From: Bacillota bacterium
GTDB taxonomy: Bacteria > Bacillota > Clostridia > Peptostreptococcales > Anaerovoracaceae
Direction of reading: 5' to 3'
Assembly (NCBI GenBank): GCA_029239605.1
Contig: JARBUO010000009.1
Location: forward strand, 1 to 48,640
Length of the DNA: 48,640 nucleotides
Both the position numbers and the translations under genes were made by a program. This document shows, piece by piece, positions 16,614-26,668 of this stretch (position 1 is the stretch's first letter; each line of letters opens with the position of its first letter). The notes beneath the pieces are model-generated. The model saw nothing but the letters and a program-made list of their open reading frames with translations, was not told where the DNA came from and did not search any database.

Positions 16614-17234
16614 TTGTTAAGTAATTATGATGAACTGAATGACGTACAGATCGACGTTCTGAGAGAAATCGGCAATATCGGAGCAGGGAATGCTGCTACT
16701 GCTCTTTCTACCATTTTGGATGAACGGGTTGAGATCAGTCTTCCCAGAGTAAGAATTACCGATTTTGACACCGCGGTCAACGCCCTTGGCGGTGCTGAGA
16801 CCATGACCGTCGGTGTGCTTGTAAACTTTTCCGGTGAAGCCAACGGTATGATCATGTTTCTTCTCAATATGGAAGATGCAAAAGCCATTATGAGTATCCT
16901 GATCCAGGACGACGGAGGGGACGACGGACAGCTGAGCGAACTGAAACTTTCTGCCATCAAGGAGATCGGCAATATTTTAGGTTCCTCATACATCAATTCT
17001 ATCTCCACGCTTACTGGGCTGACCATCAATATATCCATTCCTTATATCGCAATTGATATGGCGGGTGCACTGATGAGTGTGCCGATTATAGAGTTTGGGT
17101 CTGTAGGTGACAAGGTCATGTTCATTGAAGAATGCTTTTCCGCCGAAGAAAATAATCTGACCAGCAACATTATTATGTTCGCTGAAATCGAAACACTTAA
17201 AATAATAATGGAAAGATTAGGACTTGAAATATGA
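16614..17234 (+). CDS. cheC: CheY-P phosphatase CheC
   Basis: CheC removes phosphate from CheY-P and controls the deamidase CheD. The 206 residues contain both active-site helices: LREIGNIGAGNAATALS (Glu18, Asn21) and IKEIGNILGSSYINSIS near residue 120. There is no FliN domain, which separates it from FliY. The start is a TTG behind GAGGTGAAG. The stop overlaps the cheD start by 4 bases, as expected for partner proteins. Confidence 0.95.
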   Translation: MLSNYDELNDVQIDVLREIGNIGAGNAATALSTILDERVEISLPRVRITDFDTAVNALGGAETMTVGVLVNFSGEANGMIMFLLNMEDAKAIMSILIQDDGGDDGQLSELKLSAIKEIGNILGSSYINSISTLTGLTINISIPYIAIDMAGALMSVPIIEFGSVGDKVMFIEECFSAEENNLTSNIIMFAEIETLKIIMERLGLEI

Positions 17235-17719
17235 GCGAATTACTGGTCGTTGGAATTTCTGACTATAAATTGGCCAGATGTCCGAATGTGTTTGTGACTT
17301 ATGCGCTCGGGTCGTGTGTAGGAATATGTTTATATGACAGGCAGGCTAAGGTTGGCGGATTATCCCACATCATGCTTCCTGAAAGCAGTATGTTTTCAAA
17401 GAACGAAGTAAACAGAATGAAATTTGCAGATACCGCAATTGTGGATCTCGTCAGAGAATTGACAAGGCTTGGCGGTAACAATAGAAGACTCGTAGCTAAA
17501 ATTGCAGGGGGCGCTCAAATGTTCGAAGTTCAGCCGGGCAGCGCCATTGGAACCATTGGTGAGAGAAACATTGTCAGCGTAAAAAACACATTACATAGTT
17601 TGAATATACCGATAATAGCGGAAGATACCGGTTTGAACTACGGGAGAACCGTCTATTTCGATCTTGATACAGGAATTATGAAGGTACAGTCTCTCAGCAG
17701 AAGTATCAAAGAATTTTAG
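17231..17719 (+). CDS. cheD: Chemoreceptor glutamine deamidase CheD
   Basis: CheD deamidates chosen glutamines on chemoreceptors and is sequestered by CheC bound to CheY-P. The 162 residues have the catalytic set Thr23, Cys29 and His46 (YALGSCVGICLYD and GLSHIMLP), plus KIAGGAQMF. Length and motifs are normal for the family. A sigma-D promoter begins 28 bases after its stop. Confidence 0.95.
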   Translation: MSELLVVGISDYKLARCPNVFVTYALGSCVGICLYDRQAKVGGLSHIMLPESSMFSKNEVNRMKFADTAIVDLVRELTRLGGNNRRLVAKIAGGAQMFEVQPGSAIGTIGERNIVSVKNTLHSLNIPIIAEDTGLNYGRTVYFDLDTGIMKVQSLSRSIKEF

Positions 17720-17747
17720 GAATGTTTTCGGATTTGAAGTGACGGCG

Positions 17748-17774
17748 TTAAGTTTTAGCACTTACGGCCGATAT
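17748..17774 (+). promoter_or_regulatory. Sigma-D (sigma-28) promoter of cheW
   Basis: TTAAGTTT (17748-17755), 11 bases, then GCCGATAT (17767-17774). This matches 7 of 8 positions in each half of the sigma-28 consensus TAAAGTTT-N11-GCCGATAA. It lies between cheD and cheW, 46 bases before the cheW ATG, and it rules out an upstream in-frame start for cheW at 17739. Confidence 0.85.
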
Positions 17775-17819
17775 ATAAACTACGGAGACTGCATCCAGTG
17801 TATTGAAAGGAGAACAACA

Positions 17820-18314
17820 ATGTCTGATGTTTATGATGAAAGCAAAGTATTAGAAGAGGATACCCAGCACGGCAGATTTCTGACCTTTACTTTAGAGGAT
17901 GAGGTATATGGGATCGAAATAAAATATGTTACCGAAATCATCGGAATCCAGTCCATTACCAAAGTTCCTGAGGTGCCGGATTATGTAAAGGGCATCATCA
18001 ACTTAAGAGGAAAAATTATTCCAGTGATCGATGTCAGGTTGAAATTTGGAAAACAGCCCATGGAATATGACGACAGAACCTGTATCGTTGTAATTGACAT
18101 CAGTGAGGTTTCCGTCGGATTGATCGTAGATAATGTAGATGAAGTATTGACCATCGACGATCAGGATATCGCAGCACCTCCGGCCAATAAAACAGGATTT
18201 GAAAACAGATATATTAAAGGAATAGGTAAGGCGGGAGAACGGGTGCAGCTGCTTTTGGACTGCGAAAAGCTCTTGAAGACAGACGAAATGGAAATGATTG
18301 AATCCATCCACTAA
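17820..18314 (+). CDS. cheW: Chemotaxis coupling protein CheW
   Basis: CheW links CheA kinase to chemoreceptors in the array. The 164-residue protein has an acidic tail, then the CheW fold: FLTFTLEDEVYGIEI, VPEVPDYVKGIINLRGKIIP and GLIVDNVDEVLTI. The ATG at 17820 has AAAGGAG (17806-17812) 7 bases upstream and lies just after a sigma-D promoter. A terminator-like hairpin follows at 18389. CheA is not in the window. Confidence 0.95.
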   Translation: MSDVYDESKVLEEDTQHGRFLTFTLEDEVYGIEIKYVTEIIGIQSITKVPEVPDYVKGIINLRGKIIPVIDVRLKFGKQPMEYDDRTCIVVIDISEVSVGLIVDNVDEVLTIDDQDIAAPPANKTGFENRYIKGIGKAGERVQLLLDCEKLLKTDEMEMIESIH

Positions 18315-18388
18315 TAATAAAATTTTATCCTGTGCAGTACTGATAAGCGAGGTATGCAGGGAAACCTAAAATAGAACAGTGGTAAGTG

Positions 18389-18429
18389 AAAAAGCCAGCT
18401 AAATACTGATCTCAACGGTATGGCTTTTT
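18389..18429 (+). terminator. Terminator-like hairpin after cheW
   Basis: AAAAAGCCA (18389-18397) pairs perfectly with TGGCTTTTT (18421-18429) around a 23-base loop, and more T follows. The A-stem-T layout could act in either direction. The rest of the 258-base gap before cheB shows no clear promoter to me. Confidence 0.6.
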
Positions 18430-18572
18430 CTGTTGTTTTGATGAGGAAATATCTGATTTTCCCTGCGTTTGGCATTGTGAAAAACCGGGTATATGCTATC
18501 TACACAGCCAATGGGTGCGGGATTGCAGTTGTACGCGTTCTGCCTGAGGAGAGAAGGAAAGGAGTTAATTGA

Positions 18573-19607
18573 ATGAAAGTGTCACGTAAAATAAAAGTGC
18601 TTATAGTTGATGATTCACTTTTGTTTAGAGAAACTCTGGCCAGAGAAATTGGGAAGGATTTTGGAATTGAGGTAGTCGGAACTGCAGAAGATCCGTTTAT
18701 GGCAAGAGATAAAATCTTGGAACTTAAGCCGGATGTTGTTACTTTAGACGTAGAGATGCCGAAAATGGATGGAATCGCTTTTCTGAAAAAGCTGATGCCC
18801 CAATATCCGTTGCCGGTGATCGTCGTAAGTTCGATTGGAAAAAATGTTTTCGAAGCCTTGGATGCAGGTGCAGTGGATTTTGTTACAAAGCCAGACGTAA
18901 GCAAGCAGGGTGGAATGAACTCCTTTATAAATGAGCTTATTGTAAAGATTAAAATTGCCTCAACCGCAAAGGTAGGCAGCTATAAGAAAGATTATGAAGC
19001 CGCTCGTATTGTATCCCAGCATGGAACGGACATTTCCAGTATGATTTTAGCAATCGGTGCTTCCACGGGAGGGACAGAGGCGATCTACAATGTAATCACC
19101 GCGTTTCCAAGGGATATGCCCGGAATTCTCATCGTACAGCATATGCCGCCGGTTTTTACCAGACTTTATGCGGACAGGCTGAACAATTCCTGCAAACTTG
19201 AAGTAAAGGAAGCGCAGGATGGTGATCTTGTGAAGCCAGGCAGGGTGCTTGTAGCTGCAGGTGATTACCATATGCGGCTTGCCAAAGGGCCTACGGGCTA
19301 CTATGTCAAGTGTGCCCAGGGGGAAAAGGTAAATGGACACTGTCCTTCTGTGGATGTACTCTTTGATTCTGTTGCAGACGTAGCGAAAGAAAAAGCCATC
19401 GGGGTCATATTGACAGGGATGGGTGCTGACGGAGCAAAGGGCTTGATGAACATGAGGAAAAAGGGTGCCTATACCATCGGTCAGGATGAAAAGTCTTCCA
19501 CAGTCTATGGAATGCCCATGGTTGCATATAATATCGGCGCTGTTGCCAAGCAGCTGCCTTTGGATCGAATTCCCCAGGAAATTTGCAATCACTTATCGAT
19601 CAAATGA
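18573..19607 (+). CDS. cheB: Chemotaxis methylesterase/response regulator CheB
   Basis: CheB demethylates chemoreceptors when phosphorylated. The 344 residues have an N-terminal receiver domain with Asp13/Asp14 and phospho-acceptor Asp59 (VVTLDVEMPKMDG). A linker leads to a C-terminal esterase with the catalytic serine in IGASTGGTEA, histidine in VQHMPPVFT and aspartate in GMGADGAKGL. AAAGGAG precedes the ATG. The matching methyltransferase CheR is not here. The gene is closed by a strong terminator. Confidence 0.96.
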   Translation: MKVSRKIKVLIVDDSLLFRETLAREIGKDFGIEVVGTAEDPFMARDKILELKPDVVTLDVEMPKMDGIAFLKKLMPQYPLPVIVVSSIGKNVFEALDAGAVDFVTKPDVSKQGGMNSFINELIVKIKIASTAKVGSYKKDYEAARIVSQHGTDISSMILAIGASTGGTEAIYNVITAFPRDMPGILIVQHMPPVFTRLYADRLNNSCKLEVKEAQDGDLVKPGRVLVAAGDYHMRLAKGPTGYYVKCAQGEKVNGHCPSVDVLFDSVADVAKEKAIGVILTGMGADGAKGLMNMRKKGAYTIGQDEKSSTVYGMPMVAYNIGAVAKQLPLDRIPQEICNHLSIK

Positions 19608-19682
19608 TCGAATTGATGCGACGTATAATCAACTCTTGATTGATATTTGGTTATGAATGCAAAAATAATTAATAATAAAGTG

Positions 19683-19720
19683 AAAAAAATCTACAATTAT
19701 CAAAAATTGTGGATTTTTTT
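19683..19720 (+). terminator. Rho-independent terminator after cheB
   Basis: A 15-bp stem with one G-U pair (19683-19697 with 19706-19720) has an A-rich left arm and seven T at the right end. It closes the cheB transcript and, being symmetric, could also work leftward. The next sigma-D promoter begins two bases later. Confidence 0.8.
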
Positions 19721-19721
19721 G

Positions 19722-19748
19722 TTAAGTAATCGCATAAGCAACCGATAA
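19722..19748 (+). promoter_or_regulatory. Sigma-D (sigma-28) promoter of the first chemoreceptor
   Basis: TTAAGTAA (19722-19729), 11 bases, then ACCGATAA (19741-19748), which matches 7 of 8 positions of the -10 element. The transcript would start near 19756, giving a leader of about 130 bases that contains a terminator-like hairpin. Confidence 0.75.
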
Positions 19749-19796
19749 AGTAATGGGCATTTTTAGCAGAGGTCAGAGACAAATGAGTTTCCCTGG

Positions 19797-19821
19797 CGGA
19801 GTGGCGTCAGCCACTTTTTTT
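19797..19821 (+). terminator. Terminator-like hairpin inside the chemoreceptor leader
   Basis: GTGGC (19801-19805) pairs with GCCAC (19810-19814) around a GTCA loop and is followed by seven T. It lies after the sigma-D promoter and before the receptor start, so it would act on the leader. An overlapping alternative stem (CTGGCG with CGTCAG) cannot form at the same time, which resembles an attenuator. Confidence 0.5.
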
Positions 19822-19885
19822 GTGTTTGTAAGAAAGCAATCCGGGCGACCGAAATTGACCTATATAAAAAGAGGAGAGGAATTAT

Positions 19886-22800
19886 ATGTTACTAAAGTTA
19901 TTATCCATCCGATCAAAGCTGGGGATTTTGATTGTCCTGCCGCTTTTGGCCGCGATTACCGTGACCCTTGTGGGCTTGTTTTATGTAAATCAAATAAGTG
20001 CGAGTCTTACAAAGAGCCTTTATGAAGAGAGCTTTAACAATATCTCGCTTGTACTGAATGCAGAAGGCGATCTTTTCCAGGCCAGAGACAGTATCAATGG
20101 AGTGCTGCTTGACGACAGCAAAGGATTGATGGATCCGGCACTGAAACTGAAATATACGAAGGAGTTTAACGGGTATATCTCAAAAATTCAGGAGTGCACC
20201 GGTAATACTATGGATATTTTAGCGGAGGACAAAGCTCGCTGGGATGCCATAACCGATGAGGCTACCGGCATGACAGCTTTTGAGCATTACGGAGCCTTTG
20301 AAAAAGATTTTGATGCATGGGTGAAACTATCCGGACAAATTGCCAACACCTATACAATGGACAGTAATTGGGCCAAACTCTTTGAAAGTTCCCTGGAGCA
20401 TCTGGATGCGCTGAGCAGACTTGTAGAAGCCGGAGCCAGAGATGAGATTCAGCGCAATGAAATGAGCAAAAACACAATGGTGATGATCATGGCAGGTATC
20501 AATATCGGTGTACTGCTTATCACCTCAATCCTTTCTATTTTTGTTGTCAGATCCATCACCGGGCCATTAAAAAAATCTGTCCTCATGCTGCAGGAGATGG
20601 TGCGGGGCAGGTTGAGCAGAAGGCTAAATCTCGATCAGAGAGACGAAATTGGTATTATGGGGAAAACCCTTGACCAATATGCGGACAATCTACAAAAAAA
20701 CGTAATAGGCACCTTGAAGCGAGTTTCTGAAGGGGATTTGGATATGGAAATTGAGATCACTGATTCCGAGGACGAAATCAGCCCTGTAATCAAAAATACC
20801 ATAGACAATTTGAAAGCCCTTGTAGGCGAGGCTGAAAAGCTGACGGCTGCAGCTGTGGCGGGAGATCTTGAAGTGCGGGGAAATGCAGCGCAGTTCCAGG
20901 GCGGGTATCATGATATTGTTGCCGGGGTTAATGCAGCATTGGATGCTCTGATTGATCCATTGAAGGTTGCGGCAAACTATATGGACAGAATAAGCAAAGG
21001 AGACATCCCGACCATCATAACCGATGATTACCGGGGTGACTTCGATCAAATCAAGGAGAATATCAATACTTGCATCCAGACGGTCAACCATCTTGTTGTG
21101 GGGATGGACGAGCTGTCTGAACTGACCATCAAAGGCAATCTTCTGGCGCGGGCGGACGAAAGCATGTTTGAAGGAGATTTTGCGAAGATCGTGAACGGCG
21201 TTAATCTGACCCTTGATACTCTGGTAGGTTATATCAACGAGATGCCCGCTCCCGTAACGATCATTGATCAGGAATTCAATATTTGCTATATCAATCATAC
21301 AGGCGCTTCTCTTCTCGAACAATCTCAGGAAGAAGTCATCGGAAAAAAATGCTGGGATCAGTTCCAAACGAGCCAATGTCATACGGAAAACTGTGCCTGT
21401 GCCCAGGCGATGGAGCGTGATGAACGCGTTACGTCGGAAACGGACGCGCATCCCTGCGGTAACAACCTTGAGATTCAATACACAGGAATTCCCATCAAAG
21501 ATCGCAATAATCAGGTCATTGGAGCTATTGAGCTGGTTACGGATCAAACAAATATTAAAAATGCAGCAAAGGTATCGGAGAAGCAGTCACGCTTCCAGCT
21601 GATGGAAGTAGAAAAGCTGATCCATAATCTTGAAAAGATTTCCGTAGGGGATCTGGAATTGTCGCTGCGTGTGGAAAACACAGACCCGGATACGGCTGAA
21701 ATCGGATTCAACTTTGAAAAGATCAATCAGAGTCTGGAGCAGAGTGTCAATGCATTGCGTTCCATGATGAACGATGTACAGATGCTGGCCAGGGCAGCAG
21801 TGGAAGGAAGACTCGATGTAAGAGCAGACGTAGAACATCATCAGGGGAGTTACCAGACAATTGTTGGCGGAGTAAACGAGACTCTGAATGCGGTTATCGC
21901 ACCGGTTAGCGAAGCTTCCCGGATACTGCAGGAAATGGCAAAGGGCAATTTACACATCGGTGTGGAAGGGGACTATCAGGGTGATCATGCTGCACTCAAG
22001 AATGCGCTGAATGAAACCATCGGTAATATGAGGAGCTATGTCAGTGAAATCTCCCATGTTCTTGCCGAGATCAGCAGCGGAAATCTGGATCAGGTAATTA
22101 CGGCAGATTACAAAGGAGATTTTATCGCGATCAAAGACTCTTTGAATCAAATTGTATCCTCTTTGAGCCAGACCATGAGCGACATTCGGGAGGCAGCGGA
22201 CCAAGTAGCAGCAGGCTCAAGACAGGTATCCGACGGAAGCCAGGCACTGTCTCAGGGTTCCACAGAGCAGGCCAGCTCCATTCAGGAGCTGACGGCATCC
22301 ATTGCTGAAATTGCATCTCAGACAAAGCAGAATGCACAACACGCAAATCAGGCAAGTGCGCTCGCGTCAGCGGCAAGAGACAATGCGGAAAGAGGCAATG
22401 ATCAGATGAAGGAAATGCTGAATTCCATGACGGAAATCAATGCTTCCTCCGCTAATATTTCCAAGATCATAAAGGTCATTGACGACATCGCATTCCAAAC
22501 CAATATTCTGGCGCTGAATGCAGCAGTAGAGGCGGCAAGGGCAGGTCAGCACGGTAAGGGCTTTGCAGTGGTTGCAGAAGAAGTCAGAAACCTTGCAGCA
22601 CGAAGTGCGGAAGCGGCCAGACAGACCACGGATCTCATCGAAGGCTCCATCAATAAGGTGCAGGCAGGAACAAAGATTGCAAATGAAACTGCGGAGGCCC
22701 TTTCGGAGATCGTAGAAGGCATCGAGAAGTCTGCAAGCCTTGTCGGCAATATTGCGGAGGCTTCCAACGAGCAGGCCACGGGAATTGTTCAGATCAACAA

Positions 22801-23044
22801 GGGGATTGAACAGGTGGCACAGGTGACACAGAACAACTCTGCTACGGCAGAGCAGAGCGCTGCTGCCAGCGAGGAGCTTTCCGGGCAGGCGGAGCTGCTG
22901 AAAGAAATGGTTGAAAGGTTCAAAGTGAACAACGGAACAGCATCCTTGCCAGTGCATGAAATTCATCTGTCAGAATATATGGAACATCAAGTTTTGGAAT
23001 CACCTGTCATCAGGTTGGACGAAGAGGAATGCGACAAATATTAG
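19886..23044 (+). CDS. Large chemoreceptor with poly-HAMP stack and Cys-rich PAS domain
   Basis: A methyl-accepting chemotaxis protein of 1052 residues, about twice the usual length. In order: membrane helix (about 10-34), a short extracellular helical domain, second membrane helix (about 198-221), HAMP, several HAMP-like modules marked by G-D-L turns, a PAS domain (about 450-560), about four more HAMP-like modules, and the signalling domain with [16 protein letters not shown] and [13 protein letters not shown] (about 870-905). The PAS domain carries Cys489, Cys498, Cys503 and Cys505 (CHTENCAC), a possible heme, metal or redox site. The tail ends in ECDKY. AGAGGAGAGG precedes the ATG. The ligand is unknown. 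Confidence 0.9.
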   Translation: MLLKLLSIRSKLGILIVLPLLAAITVTLVGLFYVNQISASLTKSLYEESFNNISLVLNAEGDLFQARDSINGVLLDDSKGLMDPALKLKYTKEFNGYISKIQECTGNTMDILAEDKARWDAITDEATGMTAFEHYGAFEKDFDAWVKLSGQIANTYTMDSNWAKLFESSLEHLDALSRLVEAGARDEIQRNEMSKNTMVMIMAGINIGVLLITSILSIFVVRSITGPLKKSVLMLQEMVRGRLSRRLNLDQRDEIGIMGKTLDQYADNLQKNVIGTLKRVSEGDLDMEIEITDSEDEISPVIKNTIDNLKALVGEAEKLTAAAVAGDLEVRGNAAQFQGGYHDIVAGVNAALDALIDPLKVAANYMDRISKGDIPTIITDDYRGDFDQIKENINTCIQTVNHLVVGMDELSELTIKGNLLARADESMFEGDFAKIVNGVNLTLDTLVGYINEMPAPVTIIDQEFNICYINHTGASLLEQSQEEVIGKKCWDQFQTSQCHTENCACAQAMERDERVTSETDAHPCGNNLEIQYTGIPIKDRNNQVIGAIELVTDQTNIKNAAKVSEKQSRFQLMEVEKLIHNLEKISVGDLELSLRVENTDPDTAEIGFNFEKINQSLEQSVNALRSMMNDVQMLARAAVEGRLDVRADVEHHQGSYQTIVGGVNETLNAVIAPVSEASRILQEMAKGNLHIGVEGDYQGDHAALKNALNETIGNMRSYVSEISHVLAEISSGNLDQVITADYKGDFIAIKDSLNQIVSSLSQTMSDIREAADQVAAGSRQVSDGSQALSQGSTEQASSIQELTASIAEIASQTKQNAQHANQASALASAARDNAERGNDQMKEMLNSMTEINASSANISKIIKVIDDIAFQTNILALNAAVEAARAGQHGKGFAVVAEEVRNLAARSAEAARQTTDLIEGSINKVQAGTKIANETAEALSEIVEGIEKSASLVGNIAEASNEQATGIVQINKGIEQVAQVTQNNSATAEQSAAASEELSGQAELLKEMVERFKVNNGTASLPVHEIHLSEYMEHQVLESPVIRLDEEECDKY

Positions 23045-23061
23045 AGGAAGCGGTAAATGAG

Positions 23062-23083
23062 AGGCAGGATTCCCCTGCCTTTT
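23062..23083 (+). terminator. Terminator after the first chemoreceptor
   Basis: AGGCAGG (23062-23068) pairs perfectly with CCTGCCT (23074-23080) around a 5-base loop and continues into TTTATTTC. It separates the two tandem receptor genes. Confidence 0.7.
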
Positions 23084-23219
23084 ATTTCTTCCGGTTAATG
23101 ATAGCAGGACAGGGTATTATTAGAACAACTTCAGGAACGGGCAGAACCACATTAAAATTTATAAGAGATAGGAATGATAACGTGTGCCTTTCGGCACGAA
23201 CAAATGAGGAGGTTATGGT

Positions 23220-26200
23220 ATGAAATTGACATTATCGAAAAAGATAGCGATAATTTTCGGAATCCTGATTGTACTTGTATCAGGTGTTTTAGGAGGTGCA
23301 GCAATTCAACTGAGCTCATCTGCACTGTTAAAGTCTCAAAATGACATGATGCTGAACTATGCAAAAGAGTCAGCAAACTATTTTGCTGCTGTGGAAGAAA
23401 AGAATCTTCAGGTTCTCAATGAGGTGGCTGCCAGAGCCCGAACCCAAACCATGGACTGGGAAAGCCAAAAGCAATCTCTTGAGCCGGATATCGAAAGACT
23501 TGGGTATCTGGATATGGCGGTGGTTACGCCAGACGGAACAGCAACCTATGTGAGCGGAGAAACCGCACAGCTGGGAGACCGGGAATATATCAAAAAAGCC
23601 CTGGATGGACAGGTTAATGTATCCGGTGTACTGATCAGCAAGGTGACAGGCAAACCGGTTGTAATGGAAGCAGCTCCTATTTACCGTGAAGGGAAAATCG
23701 CAGGGGTTCTTCTTGGAAGAAGAGACGGTGCATATCTCAAGACCATCACAGATGCTCAGGGGCTGGGAGAACGTGGTTATGCATTTATTTTAGGGAAGGA
23801 CAGTACAATCTATTCCCATCCCAACGAAACGTTGATTCTGGATCAGGCAAATGTATATGCAGATGTCGAATCTGGTGGTGCACTAAAGGAATACGGACTG
23901 GCGCTTAAGGAACTTGGGCTGGGAAACAGCGGAATTGTGAGCTATCATTTCAATGGGGAACAGAGAATTACGGCAATGGCCCCGATTCCCGGAACGGACT
24001 GGGTGATCGGAATTGGAAACTATGAGAAGGACATGCTGGAAGGAATCAACGCACTGCGCTACACACTGCTTCTGCTGTCACTCCTGGTCGTTGCGGCGGG
24101 AATTGTAATTGCACTGATTGTGGGGAGCAGGATCAGCAAGCCCATCAGAGGCTTGCGCGTTATGGCAAATCAGGTTGCGCTGGGAGATGTTGATATCGAT
24201 GCCAGGACCAGCCTGAAAGACGAAGTGGGTGACCTGATTACCGCTTTTGGGGAAATGGCAGACAATATTAAAATGCAGGCAGAAGCTGCCCGCAGAATAG
24301 CCGCGGGAGATCTCTCCATGGAAATCAAACCAAGGTCAGAAAAAGACGTTTTGGGATACAGCATGATTGCGGTTCAAAATACTCTAAAAGACCTCGTGGA
24401 TGAAGCGGAACAGCTTACTGCAGCAGCAGTGGCCGGTAATTTGGAGCATCGAGGAGACGCGGAACATTTTACCGGAGGTTATCGTGAAATTATTACCGGA
24501 TTTAACAGCACTATTGACGCGATTGTAGCCCCTCTGAACGTAGCGCTGGAACTCATTGATAAGATGGCAAACGGCCAGGATCCGGGGGATTTGGAAAATC
24601 ACTATCCAGGAACCTACGGTGTCTTTATCGGAAATCTGCTCCTGGTGCGGGAAGCTCTGCAGACGCTGCTCAGCGAAGCCCTTGGTCTGGTGGAAGCTGC
24701 TAAGGAAGGGACCCTCTCCTATCGGGCGGATACGGGCAAACTGAAAGGCGGATATGCTGAAATTGTGGGAGGTATTAACGACACCTTAGATGCACTGATC
24801 AATCCGCTGAACATCGCAGCAGGATACATAGAACAAATCGGCAGAGGTGAAATTCCAAATAAAATCACTGAGGCATATCAGGGTGACTTCAACGAAATTA
24901 AAAACAGCATCAATTCCTGCATCGACGGTCTGGATGGGCTCCTTGAGGGGAGAGACGTTCTGGCTGTGATGAAATACAATGACTTCACCAGAAAGGTCAA
25001 TGGAACATATCAGGGAATTTATGCTGAGATTGCTGATTCCGTCAACACGGTGTCGGATAAATTCCACGATATTATTCAGCTGGTGCATAATATCGCCTGC
25101 GGCGACCTTCACCAGCTTGCAGAATTTAAGGCCATTGGAAAGCGCAGTGAAAACGATGATTTGATGCCAGCCTTTACCATCGTTCTGGAGAGCATTAAAG
25201 CGCTGGTGGATGAGACGGCAATCCTCTCGTCCGCAGCTGTTACTGGGCAGCTGGATACAAGGGGAGTTCCTGAAAAGTTCGAGGGCGAGTATGCAAATGT
25301 TATCCGCGGAATCAACGAAACCTTGGATGCGGTCATCGCACCGGTGAACGAAGCTTCAGCGGTGCTGCAGGAAATGGCAAGGGGCAATCTGCAGCTCAGC
25401 ATGGAAGGCGACTATCAGGGGGATCACGCAGCCATCAAGAATGCGCTGAATGAAACCATCGATAATATGAGAAGCTATGTCAGCGAAATTTCCCATGTTC
25501 TGGCTGAGATTAGCGGCGGAAATCTGAATCAGGCTATCACAGCAGATTACAAGGGTGACTTTGTGGCCATCAAAGATTCGCTGAATAACATCATTCTGTC
25601 TCTGGGACAGGTAATGGGTGACATCAGCGAAGCGGCAGAGCAGGTTGCGGCAGGCTCAAGACAGGTATCCGACGGAAGTCAGGCACTGTCTCAGGGCTCC
25701 ACAGAGCAGGCCAGCTCCATTCAGGAATTGACTGCGTCTATCGCGGAAATCGCATCCCAGACGAAGCAGAACGCGCTGAATGCAAATCAGGCCAGTGAAC
25801 TGGCGGCAGATGCCAGAGACAATGCAGAAAAGGGCAATGACCAGATGAAGGAAATGCTGAACTCCATGGTGGAGATCAACGATTCTTCTGCAAATATCTC
25901 AAAGATCATTAAGGTCATAGACGACATCGCATTCCAGACCAACATACTGGCGCTGAATGCCGCGGTAGAAGCAGCAAGGGCAGGTCAGCACGGAAAAGGG
26001 TTTGCGGTTGTTGCAGAAGAGGTAAGAAACCTGGCCGCAAGAAGTGCAGCGGCTGCCAGAGAGACCACGGAGCTCATCGAAGGTTCCATCGGCAAGGTTC
26101 AGACCGGAACCAGAATTGCAAATGAAACGGCAGCTGCACTTTCGCAGATCGTGGAAGGAATTGAGAAGTCTGCAAGTCTGGTGGGCAATATCGCAGAGGC

Positions 26201-26525
26201 TTCTAACGAGCAGGCCACGGGAATCGCTCAGATCAACAAGGGAATTGAGCAGGTATCTCAGGTGACGCAGAACAACTCTGCAACAGCAGAGCAGAGTGCT
26301 GCAGCCAGCGAGGAACTTTCCGGACAGGCAGAGCTGCTGAAGGAAATGGTGGGAAGGTTTAGCATAAACCAAAACAGCAAAGCCCTTCCCGGCAGTGGCA
26401 GAAGAGAACTTTCCGCAGGCACTTCGGGTGTGAATGACGATTTTCAAAACGAGAGATTGCTGACCGGTTCAGGAATACCGGAAGTGAAAATCGTATTGAC
26501 AGATGACTTCTTTGATAAATATTAA
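23220..26525 (+). CDS. Large chemoreceptor with dCache sensor and poly-HAMP stack
   Basis: A chemoreceptor of 1101 residues. In order: membrane helix (about 7-29), extracellular dCache-type sensor (about 38-275) with [20 protein letters not shown] and [19 protein letters not shown], second membrane helix (about 278-302), HAMP, a long series of HAMP-like modules, and the signalling domain with [16 protein letters not shown] (about 903). dCache sensors usually bind small molecules such as amino acids. The last 350 or so residues are nearly identical to the upstream receptor, and both end in DKY. AGGAGG precedes the ATG. TAAAATTT with AATGATAA 12 bases on (about 23152-23180) is a weak sigma-D candidate. 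Confidence 0.9.
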   Translation: MKLTLSKKIAIIFGILIVLVSGVLGGAAIQLSSSALLKSQNDMMLNYAKESANYFAAVEEKNLQVLNEVAARARTQTMDWESQKQSLEPDIERLGYLDMAVVTPDGTATYVSGETAQLGDREYIKKALDGQVNVSGVLISKVTGKPVVMEAAPIYREGKIAGVLLGRRDGAYLKTITDAQGLGERGYAFILGKDSTIYSHPNETLILDQANVYADVESGGALKEYGLALKELGLGNSGIVSYHFNGEQRITAMAPIPGTDWVIGIGNYEKDMLEGINALRYTLLLLSLLVVAAGIVIALIVGSRISKPIRGLRVMANQVALGDVDIDARTSLKDEVGDLITAFGEMADNIKMQAEAARRIAAGDLSMEIKPRSEKDVLGYSMIAVQNTLKDLVDEAEQLTAAAVAGNLEHRGDAEHFTGGYREIITGFNSTIDAIVAPLNVALELIDKMANGQDPGDLENHYPGTYGVFIGNLLLVREALQTLLSEALGLVEAAKEGTLSYRADTGKLKGGYAEIVGGINDTLDALINPLNIAAGYIEQIGRGEIPNKITEAYQGDFNEIKNSINSCIDGLDGLLEGRDVLAVMKYNDFTRKVNGTYQGIYAEIADSVNTVSDKFHDIIQLVHNIACGDLHQLAEFKAIGKRSENDDLMPAFTIVLESIKALVDETAILSSAAVTGQLDTRGVPEKFEGEYANVIRGINETLDAVIAPVNEASAVLQEMARGNLQLSMEGDYQGDHAAIKNALNETIDNMRSYVSEISHVLAEISGGNLNQAITADYKGDFVAIKDSLNNIILSLGQVMGDISEAAEQVAAGSRQVSDGSQALSQGSTEQASSIQELTASIAEIASQTKQNALNANQASELAADARDNAEKGNDQMKEMLNSMVEINDSSANISKIIKVIDDIAFQTNILALNAAVEAARAGQHGKGFAVVAEEVRNLAARSAAAARETTELIEGSIGKVQTGTRIANETAAALSQIVEGIEKSASLVGNIAEASNEQATGIAQINKGIEQVSQVTQNNSATAEQSAAASEELSGQAELLKEMVGRFSINQNSKALPGSGRRELSAGTSGVNDDFQNERLLTGSGIPEVKIVLTDDFFDKY

Positions 26526-26589
26526 ACGCTGTCTCCGCTGAAATTTGAAGGAAAATACCCACATTCCATTAATTGTAAGAAAAAGACTC

Positions 26590-26616
26590 TTAAGTTGTGC
26601 CAAAATGTGCCGATAA
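26590..26616 (+). promoter_or_regulatory. Sigma-D (sigma-28) promoter of the double-tip protein gene
   Basis: TTAAGTTG (26590-26597), 11 bases, then GCCGATAA (26609-26616), a perfect -10 element for sigma-28. It lies 52 bases before the ATG at 26669 and ties that gene to the motility regulon. Confidence 0.8.
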
Positions 26617-26668
26617 ATACAGAGTAATACTAGTTTCATACTCGTGATAATACGGGAAGGTGGGTTAA

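Noticed and set aside
19722..19885. A cyclic di-GMP (GEMM) riboswitch ahead of the first chemoreceptor
   Set aside because: The conserved GEMM-I and GEMM-II sequence blocks are absent; only a terminator-like hairpin and an alternative stem are visible.
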